Shown piece after piece: positions 33,908-42,693 of a stretch of DNA of 64,000 nucleotides. Position 1 is the first letter of the stretch, and each line of letters starts with the position of its first letter. The notes beneath the pieces were generated by a model. That model searched no databases, was not told the origin of the DNA, and saw only the letters and a list, made by a program, of their open reading frames with translations. This stretch comes from SFEL01 sp964392455 (lineage in GTDB: Bacteria; Bacillota; Clostridia; Christensenellales; CAG-138), in NCBI GenBank assembly GCA_964392455.1, contig CAYMPG010000007.1:1-64000 (forward strand), read 5' to 3'. A program made the position numbers and the translations under genes.

Positions 33908-35023
33908 ATGGAATTGGGAATCAGCCTTTATCCCGAATTTATGGAGGAAAAGCTGCTGCACGCCTATGTGGAGCGGGCCGCCTCACTGGGGTACAGCCGA
34001 ATATTCTTATCGCTCATTTTAAACCAGCTGAACTTCTCGGGAGCCCTGCCCCCGAACTCAAAGGTTTTTGACAACGCATTTGCTGTCTGCAAGGACCATG
34101 GAATGAAGATTACCGTGGATGTGGATGACGAAATGCTAAAGGGCCTGGGCGAAACAGACGATGCCATAGCCTGCCTGCGGCGCCGTGGCGTGGACTGCCT
34201 GCGAATCGACAGCGGAATATCGGAGCAGCTGCTGAATGCCGCCGCCCGGCAATGCCTGCAAATAGAGCTGAATGCAGCAAACCTGGATGTCTCCACTCCA
34301 GCCCGCCTTGCAGAGGCAGAGGCGCTGATGGAAAAACTCTTTTCCCATTTGGCGCCCCAGAATATTCAGGGCTGCTTTAATTTCTATCCTCGAACAGGAA
34401 CAGGGCTATCCCTGGACTATGTAGCCCGCACAACGGCCTTCCTGCACAGGCATGGTATTCAGGCAGCGGCTTTTGTATCCTCCTTATCTGCCAAGCCTGT
34501 TCTTCACGGGCCTGGCAGGGGCGTATGCACTGCGGAAGTCCTAAGGGACACCCCCCCCGAGATAGCTGGCAGCGTCCTGCGCTGCTGCGGAATAGATGCC
34601 GTTCTCTTTGGCGATTGCTATGCCACCGAAGCAGAATTAACGGCACTGTCCGAGGCCTGCGCCGGAGAATCATTTTTCCTTCCCGTGGTGTTTCACCGGG
34701 ATTGCCCAAAGGCGCTGCGCCAGGTATTGACCCACACCGATTTTGCCAACCGCTGCGATTCACCGGAATTTGTGATTCGGGGCACCGATACCCGTGGTAC
34801 GGCTGTGGAGCCCTTCCGAACCGGCCCCCGTCCCCGGTTCTGCGTGACCGTGGACAACTGCCGCAGTGCTCAGTACATGGGTGAAATGCAAATCATGCTG
34901 GATGACCTTCCACCCTGCTCAGAGGCAAACGTGGTAGGCTGGATTCCACCCGATGCACAGATCCTGGTGCCTTTCCTCCGGGATTGCTCCCGCCGCTTCA
35001 GGCTTACTGAATACCATATTTAA
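33908..35023 (+). CDS. DUF871 / MupG-like 6-phosphoglycosidase
   Basis: 371 aa. The N-terminal TIM-barrel begins LGISLYPEF and contains the family hallmark FNFYPRTGTGLS at about 158-169; the C-terminal part (about 265-371) is the usual cyclophilin-like domain. Staphylococcus aureus MupG, of this family, splits MurNAc-6-phosphate-GlcNAc. A second, mechanistically different 6-phosphoglycosidase directly after GH4 suggests an amino-sugar or muropeptide-derived substrate. Family call is firm; substrate is inference. Confidence 0.85.
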   Translation: MELGISLYPEFMEEKLLHAYVERAASLGYSRIFLSLILNQLNFSGALPPNSKVFDNAFAVCKDHGMKITVDVDDEMLKGLGETDDAIACLRRRGVDCLRIDSGISEQLLNAAARQCLQIELNAANLDVSTPARLAEAEALMEKLFSHLAPQNIQGCFNFYPRTGTGLSLDYVARTTAFLHRHGIQAAAFVSSLSAKPVLHGPGRGVCTAEVLRDTPPEIAGSVLRCCGIDAVLFGDCYATEAELTALSEACAGESFFLPVVFHRDCPKALRQVLTHTDFANRCDSPEFVIRGTDTRGTAVEPFRTGPRPRFCVTVDNCRSAQYMGEMQIMLDDLPPCSEANVVGWIPPDAQILVPFLRDCSRRFRLTEYHI

Positions 35024-35053
35024 CTGGGCTTACCCAGTAGAACAGGGGAAAAT

Positions 35054-36421
35054 ATGAGAGAAATCATCATCCTATCTGCCGGAAAAGGCACCAAAATGTT
35101 TCCATATGACGAGGTGGGCTCAAAGGTGCTGCGTAAAGCAGCAGGAAATTCCATACTGGGCCATATGCTGGAATCCCTGCGGGAATTCACCACGGCATCC
35201 ATCCATGTAGTGACCCTCCGTCAGTACTATGGCTCAGTAGCCCGCTGCTGTGCTGCCTACCCTGGAATCACCGTACACAGCATGGACAAATCCACCGGAA
35301 ACGCAGAGAGCCTTCTTGAGGGGCTCTCCCATGTGGAAGGAGAGTATGCGCTGGTGCTGTATGGAGATACCTGGATTGACCCCATGGACCTGCGCCTGCT
35401 TTGGGAGCAGGAAAATCCCTCGGCGTTGGTCTATCCCCTGGGACGTGAGCGCGCTGCCGACTGGATTTGTGCCACTCTGTCTGATGGGCATATTTCGGCC
35501 ATTGGTGCCCATCACCGTGGTAATCGCATGACTCACCGCCTGGCCGCCTATGTACTTCCCACCAGCTTTGCACATAAGCTCCCCATGACTCCGGAGTACT
35601 TTCCCAATATGAAGGTGGGAGAAGGCGCGCCACAGGAGCCATATGTGGAAGCGGCGCTTTCCTGCTGGCTATCCGATATGCCGCTAGCCTGTATAGAGGG
35701 CAAAGGAGCTTATTTTGATGTGGACAAGCCCTGGCACCTGTTGCAGTTAAACGAATATCTTGTTCACCGTCGCTGCGGTCAGCTCACAGAAAATGTGCTT
35801 GGGGAAGGCAGCTCTATCTCGCCCATGGCCAGCGTCAACGGCTTTGTCCGCCTGGGCCGCAACAGCTACCTGGGTGAACGGGTACGGATCGACGGTAACC
35901 TTATTGTTGGCGACAATACCATTATTGACAATGGGGCCATTTTCACCGGCGATGCAGTGGTAGGAAACGACACCCGAATCGCTAATTACTGCCAGATCTA
36001 TGATGGCTGCTCCATCGGCGATGGCTGTATTATGGAACATTCTTCCGAGCTTATCGGCGGAATGCTTCAGGATAGAGTCTACTTATATCATTTCTGCGAA
36101 TTTTTCGGTATGATTGGCAGCTGCACCGATATCGGAGCCGGAACCCTATGCGGGACGCTCCGCTTTGATGACAACGAAACAGTGCAGCGCACCAAAGGCA
36201 GGCTTGAGCTCTCCTGCGGCGGCTTTGGCAATGCCATCTACCTTGGAGATTACTGCCGCACCGGCGTAGGCGCACTGCTGATGCCCGGCAGCCGTATCGG
36301 GGCATACAGCGTAGTTGGCGCCGGCGTTCTCACTCAGGGCACCCTGCCCCATAGAACCTGCGTATTGCAGGAACAGCGCCAAATCACAAAACCATGGGGG
36401 GAAGAAAAATATGGCTGGTAA
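35054..36421 (+). CDS. Sugar-1-phosphate nucleotidyltransferase with left-handed beta-helix
   Basis: 455 aa. The N-terminal nucleotidyltransferase domain (about 1-235) has the start motif ILSAGKGTKMFPYD, a lysine in GSKVLRK and LYGDTWID as the metal-binding Asp region. The C-terminal half (about 255-430) has hexapeptide repeats (LGRNSYLGERVRID, VGDNTIIDNGA) as in GlmU-like acyltransferases. The end KPWGEEKYGW resembles archaeal-type bifunctional sugar-1-phosphate nucleotidyltransferases. It could make a UDP-amino sugar, which is unusual inside a catabolic PTS locus. It overlaps the next gene by 11 bases. Confidence 0.78.
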   Translation: MREIIILSAGKGTKMFPYDEVGSKVLRKAAGNSILGHMLESLREFTTASIHVVTLRQYYGSVARCCAAYPGITVHSMDKSTGNAESLLEGLSHVEGEYALVLYGDTWIDPMDLRLLWEQENPSALVYPLGRERAADWICATLSDGHISAIGAHHRGNRMTHRLAAYVLPTSFAHKLPMTPEYFPNMKVGEGAPQEPYVEAALSCWLSDMPLACIEGKGAYFDVDKPWHLLQLNEYLVHRRCGQLTENVLGEGSSISPMASVNGFVRLGRNSYLGERVRIDGNLIVGDNTIIDNGAIFTGDAVVGNDTRIANYCQIYDGCSIGDGCIMEHSSELIGGMLQDRVYLYHFCEFFGMIGSCTDIGAGTLCGTLRFDDNETVQRTKGRLELSCGGFGNAIYLGDYCRTGVGALLMPGSRIGAYSVVGAGVLTQGTLPHRTCVLQEQRQITKPWGEEKYGW

Positions 36422-37154
36422 AAAACAGGCTGAGCTTTACGAGGAATTTCATCAGCACGTCAGTGAACTGCTGGATACGCTTCACCGTACCCAGCAGGAG
36501 GCCGTTATTCAATCAGGCAACGCCATCTACAGCGCTCTGAATAGCGGACACCGCTTCTTTGTCACCGGAACAGGCCACTCCCATATGCTATCTGAGGAGT
36601 TTTATGCCCGGGCAGGCGGCCTCGCATCCGTCACCCCCATTCTGCCCACCGAGTTTATGCTGCATGAACACCCGCTGAAAAGCACCGCTGTAGAACGGGT
36701 AGCCGCATATGCCCCTGCTATACTGGAGGTCTATGGAGTACAAGCCGGTGATGTTTTGCTGATTGCTTCCAATTCCGGCCGCAACGGCCTGATCGTAGAG
36801 CTGGCCCTTGAGGCTAAGGCACTGGGTGTCACGGTTATCGCAATCACCTCTGCCAATGGTATGAAGCTCCAGCCCTCCCGCCACTCCAGCGGGAAAAAGC
36901 TGTGCGACGTGGCTGACATAGTGCTGGATAACTGCGGCGTAGAAGGCGATGCCTGCTGCACCGTCAATGAAAAAGGTATGCGGATGGGCTCCACCTCCAC
37001 CATTGCAGGAGCCTATCTTGTGCAGCAAATCGGTATGGCCGTAGCCGCCACATTCTTCTCCCATGGAGTGGAGCCGCCTGTATTCATGAGCTCCAATGTG
37101 GACGGGGCAGACGAGTGGAATCGTGAATTGTTCCGCCGATTTTATCATGTATAG
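36411..37154 (+). CDS. SIS-domain sugar-phosphate protein (UPF0309-like)
   Basis: 247 aa from the ATG at 36411, with GGGGGAAG just upstream; the start overlaps the previous gene by 11 bases. SIS phosphosugar-binding fold: TGTGHSHMLSEE at about 45-56, SNSGRNGLIVELALEAKALG at about 120-140, and STSTIAGAY near the C terminus. SIS relatives include the MurNAc-6-phosphate etherase MurQ and sugar-phosphate isomerases. In this locus it may process the released 6-phospho amino sugar. I cannot tell etherase from isomerase. Confidence 0.75.
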   Translation: MAGKKQAELYEEFHQHVSELLDTLHRTQQEAVIQSGNAIYSALNSGHRFFVTGTGHSHMLSEEFYARAGGLASVTPILPTEFMLHEHPLKSTAVERVAAYAPAILEVYGVQAGDVLLIASNSGRNGLIVELALEAKALGVTVIAITSANGMKLQPSRHSSGKKLCDVADIVLDNCGVEGDACCTVNEKGMRMGSTSTIAGAYLVQQIGMAVAATFFSHGVEPPVFMSSNVDGADEWNRELFRRFYHV

Positions 37155-37456
37155 CAAAACGATAATTGAACGATAAAGTCATTTAAAGCTGCCTGCTGTC
37201 AGAATACGCGCCAATAGACCGTATGCCCGGCACCAGCAGGGATTCAGCTTGGGCCCAGTCCCATATAAAAGCCCCCGGTACCCACAAATGTGAGCACCGG
37301 GGGCTTATTTCATATTAGTTTTCTTCCGATCATCAGGGTGTGCAGGCTTCAGTCAGGTAAATCTTCGCTATTCGTCAGCCTAAGCGCTCAAAGAGTATGC
37401 AGAATCGACGAATATTCACAGTGAATCATCGGAAAGCCAAGCGATGGTGCAGCAGA
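37155..37456. other. Intergenic region between convergent PTS and groL genes
   Basis: 302 bases between two convergent genes. It contains the bidirectional terminator at 37269-37310; the rest shows no gene or RNA. Confidence 0.6.
37269..37310. terminator. Bidirectional terminator between the PTS locus and groL
   Basis: AAGCCCCCGGT (37269-37279) pairs with ACCGGGGGCTT (37296-37306). ATAAAA on the left and TATTT on the right allow use from both sides. Confidence 0.75.
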
Positions 37457-39071
37457 TTAATACATACCGCCCATGCCGCCCATGTCACCGCCTGCTGCGG
37501 GAGGAGCGGGAGGAGTGGGGATGTCGCACACCAGGCTCTCGGTAGTCAGTACCATAGCGGCGATAGAGGCTGCATTCTGCAGGGCGCTGCGGGTCACCTT
37601 GGTAGGATCGATAATGCCCTTTTCCTCCATGATGCAGTATTCGTCATTGCGTGCATCGTAGCCATAGCCGGGCTTGTTGGAATTCTTGATGTTTTCAACT
37701 ATTACAGAGCCTTCCAGACCTGCATTTACTGCAATCTGACGGATGGGCTCCTCAAGAGCGCGCATTACGATCTTAACGCCGGTGCGCTTGTCGCCCTCGG
37801 AGGCTTCTGCCACGGCCTTTACCTTGTGAATAACGTTTACCAGGGCTACGCCGCCGCCAGGAACGATGCCCTCCTCAACAGCCGCACGGGTGGCGTTGAG
37901 AGCATCCTCTATACGGAGCTTGATTTCCTTCATCTCCACCTCGGTGGCTGCGCCTACTGCGATAACAGCTACGCCGCCAGCCAGCTTTGCAAGGCGCTCC
38001 TGGAGCTTTTCCTTATCGTAATCAGAGGTGGTCTCCTCGATCTGAGCCTTGATGGAGCTGATGCGAGCACGAATCTCGGAAGGATCGCCGGAGCCTTCAA
38101 CGATGGTGGTGTTCTCCTTATCCACCTTGACCTGACGGGCACGGCCCAGCATATCCAGGGTGGCTTCCTTAAGGGTCATGCCGACTTCTTCGCTGATTAC
38201 CTGACCGCCGGTCAGTATGGCGATATCCTGCAGCATTGCCTTGCGCCTGTCGCCAAAGCCGNNNNNNNNNNCCACGGAGCTTATTGACTACCAGAGTGGC
38301 CAGAGCCTCGCCCTCAACATCCTCTGCGATGATGAGCAGCTTTGCGCCCTGCTGTACTACGCCCTCAAGGATGGGCAGAATCTCCTGAATGTTGGTGATC
38401 TTCTTATCAGTAATGAGGATATAGGGATTATCCAGCACTGCTTCCATCTTATCGGTATCGGTCACCATGTAGGCGGAGGCATAGCCCCTGTCAAACTGCA
38501 TACCTTCTACGATATTCAGCTCGGTCTTCATGGTCTTGGATTCCTCAACGGTGATAACGCCGTCATTGCCAACCTTTTCCATAGCATCGCTGATGAGAGC
38601 GCCTACGTTTTCATCGCCTGCGGAAATGGAGGCTACCTGGGCGATGGCCTGCTTGCTGCCCACGGGCTTGGATATCTCACGGAGGCCCTCTACTGCTGCA
38701 TCAACAGCGGCCTCTATGCCACGCTTTACCTCCATGGGGTTTGCGCCTGCGGCCACGTTCTTCATGCCCTCACGGATGATGGCCTGGGCCAGCAGGGTAG
38801 CGGTGGTGGTACCATCACCGGCCACGTCATTGGTCTTGATGGATACTTCCTTTACAAGCTGAGCGCCCATGTTTTCAAAGGGGTCTTCCAGTTCGATTTC
38901 CTTGGCGATGGTCACGCCGTCGTTGGTGATAAGGGGAGCGCCGTACTTTTTATCCAGCACAACGTTGCGGCCCTTGGGGCCAAGGGTGATTTTAACGGTA
39001 TCGGCCAGGGCGTTCATGCCCGCTTCCAGAGAGCGGCGTGCCTCTTCGCCGTATTTAAGCTGCTTTGCCAT
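37457..39071 (-). CDS. groL: Chaperonin GroEL, interrupted by an assembly gap
   Basis: Both halves are intact GroEL: the N-terminal MAKQLKYGEEARRSLEAG with the ATP-binding DGTTTAT, and the C-terminal half ending in GGDMGGMGGMY. The 10 N at 38262-38271 fall after VVNKLR, where the family has GTFTCVAVKAPG; about 30 bases should be there, so the gap is a placeholder and the gene is not broken. Transcribed with groES from a CIRCE-controlled promoter. Confidence 0.95.
38262..38271. other. Assembly gap of 10 N in groL
   Basis: Comparison with the conserved GroEL sequence suggests about 30 bases are missing, not 10. Confidence 0.9.
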
Positions 39072-39113
39072 TGTTGTTTTCTCCTTTTATTAGATTTGAT
39101 GGGGGCTATGCCC

Positions 39114-39398
39114 TTATTCTACTACTGCCAGAATGTCATTCTGACGAACTATCTTGTATTCTTCGCCGTCCAGCTTTACTTCGGTGCCGGCATAGTTTGA
39201 GATGACTACCTTATCGCCCACCTCAACATACATGGTAACTTCCTTGCCGTCTATCATGCCGCCCGGGCCAACTGCCACTACCTGGGATACTACGGGCTTT
39301 TCCTTGGCGCTGCCGGTGAGGATGATGCCGCTCTTGGTAGTTTCCTCAGCCTCGGTTCTCTTGAGGACTACTCTGTCCAGTAAGGGTTTGAGTTTCAT
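39114..39398 (-). CDS. groS: Co-chaperonin GroES
   Basis: 94 aa from the ATG at 39398 (MKLKPLLDRVVLKR), with AGGAGG 10 bases upstream; another in-frame ATG at 39407 is too close. The mobile loop lies around EETTKSGIILTGSAKEK. It caps the GroEL ring. 42 bases before groL. Confidence 0.96.
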   Translation of the reverse strand: MKLKPLLDRVVLKRTEAEETTKSGIILTGSAKEKPVVSQVVAVGPGGMIDGKEVTMYVEVGDKVVISNYAGTEVKLDGEEYKIVRQNDILAVVE

Positions 39399-39447
39399 TT
39401 TATACATGCCTCCTGTATGGATTATAAAAAAATGCTTTTTAGTTTTG

Positions 39448-39474
39448 TTAGCACTCGATTGAGTTGAGTGCTAA
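39448..39474 (-). promoter_or_regulatory. CIRCE operator (HrcA site)
   Basis: TTAGCACTC - nine bases - GAGTGCTAA (39448-39456 and 39466-39474) is a perfect CIRCE element. It lies just downstream of the promoter and about 50 bases before the groES start, the usual place for HrcA repression of groESL. Confidence 0.97.
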
Positions 39475-39486
39475 CCCGATGATGTT

Positions 39487-39515
39487 AGTTTAATACAGCC
39501 CCCTTCCCTTTTCAA
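39487..39515 (-). promoter_or_regulatory. groESL promoter
   Basis: On the minus strand TTGAAA (39515-39510) and TAAACT (39492-39487) are separated by 17 bases. The CIRCE follows within the first transcribed bases. Confidence 0.65.
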
Positions 39516-39666
39516 TAGCCTATGGCACTTTTTCACATTTATTCCCCATTCTGCCCCCGCTCCCGGCACAATGGGTTCAGGCCCAGTAAAAAAGGGAGTG
39601 CTGTACTATTCTTTCCATAAATGATATACTTATCCATAATTCCGATTATTGGGGGGTATATGCAAT

Positions 39667-40125
39667 ATGTCAGAATGGACCAAATGGGATAAGCGCTTTA
39701 TAGACCTGGCCGATACTATTGGCAGCTGGTCAAGCTGCTATCAGGAAAACAGGCACGTGGGCGCTGTGATAGTAAAAAACAAGCGCATACTCACCACCGG
39801 CTACAATGGAGCCCCTGCCGGTATTCAGAGCTGCATGGAAAAGGGCGAATGTATGCGCCGCAAGCTGGATATCCCCTCTGGCACAAGGCATGAGCTGTGC
39901 TACGCAATACACGCAGAGCAGAATGCCATCATCCAGGCGGCAAAGCTGGGCCTGTCCATTGACGGGGCCACCATGTACTGCACCCATCAGCCCTGCGTCA
40001 TATGCGCCAAGATGATAGTAAACAGCGGCATACGCCGGGTAATATACCGGGAGGGCTACCCGGATGACTTCTCTCTGGCCATATTTAAGGAGGCGGGAGT
40101 AGAGCTGCTCAGGTATGGCGAATAG
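39667..40125 (+). CDS. Deoxycytidylate deaminase (ComEB-like)
   Basis: 152 aa from the ATG at 39667 with a G-rich ribosome site 10 bases upstream. Converts dCMP to dUMP for thymidylate synthesis. The zinc and catalytic residues are His82-Ala-Glu84 and PC110-V-I-C113. A third cysteine-rich part (SCMEKGECMRRK, about 55-66) matches the second zinc site of the dCMP deaminase group. Monocistronic, followed by a terminator. Confidence 0.92.
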   Translation: MSEWTKWDKRFIDLADTIGSWSSCYQENRHVGAVIVKNKRILTTGYNGAPAGIQSCMEKGECMRRKLDIPSGTRHELCYAIHAEQNAIIQAAKLGLSIDGATMYCTHQPCVICAKMIVNSGIRRVIYREGYPDDFSLAIFKEAGVELLRYGE

Positions 40126-40142
40126 GCTTATATATGTATACA

Positions 40143-40172
40143 AAAACCGCAGGAAAACCCTGCGGTTTTATT
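40143..40172. terminator. Bidirectional terminator after dCMP deaminase
   Basis: AAAACCGCAGG (40143-40153) pairs with CCTGCGGTTTT (40159-40169) around a 5-base loop. It serves both the deaminase and the convergent secreted-protein gene. Confidence 0.85.
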
Positions 40173-40212
40173 GATATTTTCAGTATATTATGTCGGCATA
40201 TCGTAGTATGGC

Positions 40213-41607
40213 TTACTTGCCTGCGTAGAACACTACGGGCATGCCCGCTATGGTGTTGCTGTAAAATTCCCTTATGATAACGTTGCCTATGGTGCTGCTG
40301 GAGTCCACCACATAGCTGCGCCCCTCTATCTGCCCCAGATACAGCGCAGCGTGATGCACCTGCAAATACCGGCGGCAGCTTCCATCGCATGGGCACTTCA
40401 CCACGCCCGGGAACCGCATGAAGCACAGATCCCCCCTCTGGGGCTTGCCGCTCTCCCGCTTATAGCCCGCCATGGCCTTGGCCTGGTCATCGCTTACACG
40501 GGGCAGGCTGATACCCATGGACTTATAGGCATACTTGGTAAGCTGGCTGCAATCCATCGAGCTGTAGGGGGTGCCCACCTGCTCCACTGCACGGCGCAGC
40601 ATCTTCTCTATGCGTGAATCGCCCAGCCGCTCGCAGTATTCCCGCACAGCGGCCTCTGTGGAGGGGCTTACCCGGCTGTAATTTGCATTGTACACATTGC
40701 CCTCTATGCTGGCCTTAATGGGGGTTTTCTTTATGGCCTTCACCTTTACCCGGCAGGTAGAGGAATCCGTACTGCCGTCATGGGAATACACCCTTATATT
40801 GGCACTGCCCGCCTTAAGGGCAGTTACATTGCCGGAGCTGTCCACCCGGGCCACATCCGGGTCGCTGCTTTCCCATGTGAGCAGAGGCAATGTGCCGCCA
40901 TCCTTCGCGGTGACGGTGAGGGAATATGTATCCTCCTCGGTGAGGGTCAGCTTCTTTTTGGACAGTGCTATCACCCGCTGCCCCTTGCCGCCCGCCGCTT
41001 CACCGGCCTTTACTGTGACCCGGCAGGTGGAGGAATCCGTGCTGCCATCCCTGGCATACACCTTCACTTTGGCGCTGCCCTCCTTAAGGGCAGTAAGGTT
41101 GCCATTATTATCCACCCTTACCACAGCTGCATCGCTGCTCTCCCACACAAGGCCAGAGAGTGAGCCCCCATCCTTTGCGGAAGCGGTCAGCCTGTACTGC
41201 TCCCCTTCCCTGAGGGTCAGCTTCTTTGGGTCGGCTACGATTATGCGTACCTCATCCCGCTCTGCGTCCTGTGACCTTACGGTGACCCGGCAGGTGGAGG
41301 AATCTGTGCTGCCATCCCTGGCATACACCTTCACCTTGGCACTGCCCTCCTTAATGGCAGTAAGGTTGCCATTATTATCCACCCTTACCACATCCGTATC
41401 GCTGCTCTCCCACACAAGGCCGGAGAGTGAGCCCCCGTCCTTTGCGGAAACCGTCAGCCTGTAGCTTTCTCCCTCGCTGAGGGACAGCTTCTTGGGGGAT
41501 ACCACTATTATGCGTACATCCCCCGCTGCAAGGGCGGGCATCATGCCAAGCAGCATTATTGCGCCCAGCAAAAGGGCAAGGGCCCTTATCACGGTCTTAT
41601 TCATCAT
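40213..41607 (-). CDS. Secreted Big2-repeat protein with NlpC/P60 hydrolase domain
   Basis: 464 aa. Signal peptide about 1-28 (cleavage near ALAAG). Three Big2 (Ig-like) domains at about 30-290, each ending in DGSTDSSTCRV; the first two are nearly identical, also in DNA (periods 267 and 270 bases). A C-terminal NlpC/P60 domain (about 336-464) carries the catalytic Cys353 in DCSQLTKYAY and a His at 418 or 419 (HHAALYLG). It probably cuts peptidoglycan stem peptides. A CPCDGSC cluster just before the catalytic His is unusual and could form disulfides or bind metal. Start ATG at 41607, with GAGGAG upstream. Confidence 0.87.
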   Translation of the reverse strand: MMNKTVIRALALLLGAIMLLGMMPALAAGDVRIIVVSPKKLSLSEGESYRLTVSAKDGGSLSGLVWESSDTDVVRVDNNGNLTAIKEGSAKVKVYARDGSTDSSTCRVTVRSQDAERDEVRIIVADPKKLTLREGEQYRLTASAKDGGSLSGLVWESSDAAVVRVDNNGNLTALKEGSAKVKVYARDGSTDSSTCRVTVKAGEAAGGKGQRVIALSKKKLTLTEEDTYSLTVTAKDGGTLPLLTWESSDPDVARVDSSGNVTALKAGSANIRVYSHDGSTDSSTCRVKVKAIKKTPIKASIEGNVYNANYSRVSPSTEAAVREYCERLGDSRIEKMLRRAVEQVGTPYSSMDCSQLTKYAYKSMGISLPRVSDDQAKAMAGYKRESGKPQRGDLCFMRFPGVVKCPCDGSCRRYLQVHHAALYLGQIEGRSYVVDSSSTIGNVIIREFYSNTIAGMPVVFYAGK

Positions 41608-41701
41608 AATATCTCCTCATTGGTACAGAGTTTTACATTTTGCGACAATATTATAACGAAAAATCCGCACATTTTCAATAAAAATTATCTTTCTCCCAAT
41701 A

Positions 41702-42601
41702 TCATTTCCGGCCGGGCCAGCTCAGCCTGAGCTCCTCCCATTCCTGATACACAGCGTCCTCACCTGCTATGCACTTAAATACCGGAAAATCGTAATACAG
41801 GCCGTATTCATCCATGCAGCAGAAGCGTATTTCAATCTCATCCCCCGGGTCGCACTGAAGGCTCCAGGTTTCCTCCGGGCTGCCGCTGGTATAGCTGATA
41901 ACGGTGCCATCCATGTATGAATCATATGGGTCCATTTCAGCGGGAATGGTCTGCACCTTTTCATCGTTTCTGTACACTGTGAACTCAGGCTCAAATATGC
42001 CCTGCTCGCCATGAAGGCTTTCTATGCTGGCAGAAAAGCTGCTCTCTATGGCCCCATTCCTGTAGCTTGGGCCAGTCCAGCCTGCGCCGTTGGATTTCAG
42101 CGGCAGCAGCATGGATATTTCTCCCACGGCTGCAAGCTGCTCCTGTCTGGTAAGGCCGCCTCCTGAAATAAGCACATTCAGCAGCACCTCTGTATCATTC
42201 TCTATGGGCAGGGGTATCCGGGCTGCAAAGCTGCCGTTTTCCCCTGCTTCCATGGCGGCTGAGACATTTTCCCCATCCACATCTGCCAGCAGCATTACTG
42301 CGGTATCCTCCTGCCATTCCTTAAGCTCCGCAATCACATTCACAAGCAGCCTATGGCTCTCAGCATCTATACCCTCAGGCTCCAGCCTGTAGCCGGCCAC
42401 GGTGCTGTTTGCCCGCTCAAGCTCTGACAGCATTTCGTAAGAAAAGCTGTTCAGCTTTCTTTCCAGCTCCTCTTCAAGCTGGGAAATGCTGCCCTCCAGG
42501 CTGCGCTTATATTCATTAAGCCGCATACCCTGCGCTATTACCGCTGCCAGCAGTATCAGGCAAAGGCACAGTATGGCTATCTGCATCCAGTTTCTTTTCA
42601 T
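41702..42601 (-). CDS. Membrane-anchored protein of unknown function
   Basis: 299 aa. One N-terminal transmembrane helix (about 7-26), then a Leu/Glu-rich coiled coil (about 29-70), then an acidic beta-rich outer domain without cysteine pairs. I do not recognise it. It lies between two secreted envelope proteins and may work with them; 94 bases separate it from the NlpC/P60 gene. Confidence 0.72.
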   Translation of the reverse strand: MKRNWMQIAILCLCLILLAAVIAQGMRLNEYKRSLEGSISQLEEELERKLNSFSYEMLSELERANSTVAGYRLEPEGIDAESHRLLVNVIAELKEWQEDTAVMLLADVDGENVSAAMEAGENGSFAARIPLPIENDTEVLLNVLISGGGLTRQEQLAAVGEISMLLPLKSNGAGWTGPSYRNGAIESSFSASIESLHGEQGIFEPEFTVYRNDEKVQTIPAEMDPYDSYMDGTVISYTSGSPEETWSLQCDPGDEIEIRFCCMDEYGLYYDFPVFKCIAGEDAVYQEWEELRLSWPGRK

Positions 42602-42630
42602 ATGCTTCGCTTCTCCTTATGATATACATT

Positions 42631-42668
42631 CGGCCCCAAAAAGAAGGTTTCCCGGGGCCGCTTTTTTT
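42631..42668 (+). terminator. Terminator-like hairpin pointing against its flanking genes
   Basis: CGGCCCC (42631-42637) pairs with GGGGCCG (42654-42660), followed by CTTTTTTT on the plus strand. Both flanking genes are on the minus strand, so the T-run is on the wrong side for them; it may stop antisense transcripts. Confidence 0.5.
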
Positions 42669-42693
42669 ACAGGTATTCTTATTATTACATTGC

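Noticed and set aside
37457..39071. groL as two partial genes
   Set aside because: The two halves meet exactly at a 10-N gap where the conserved GTFTCVAVKAPG segment is expected.
40690..41530. Repeats that could be mistaken for a CRISPR or tandem DNA array
   Set aside because: The 267- and 270-base periods are in frame and encode Big2 domains.
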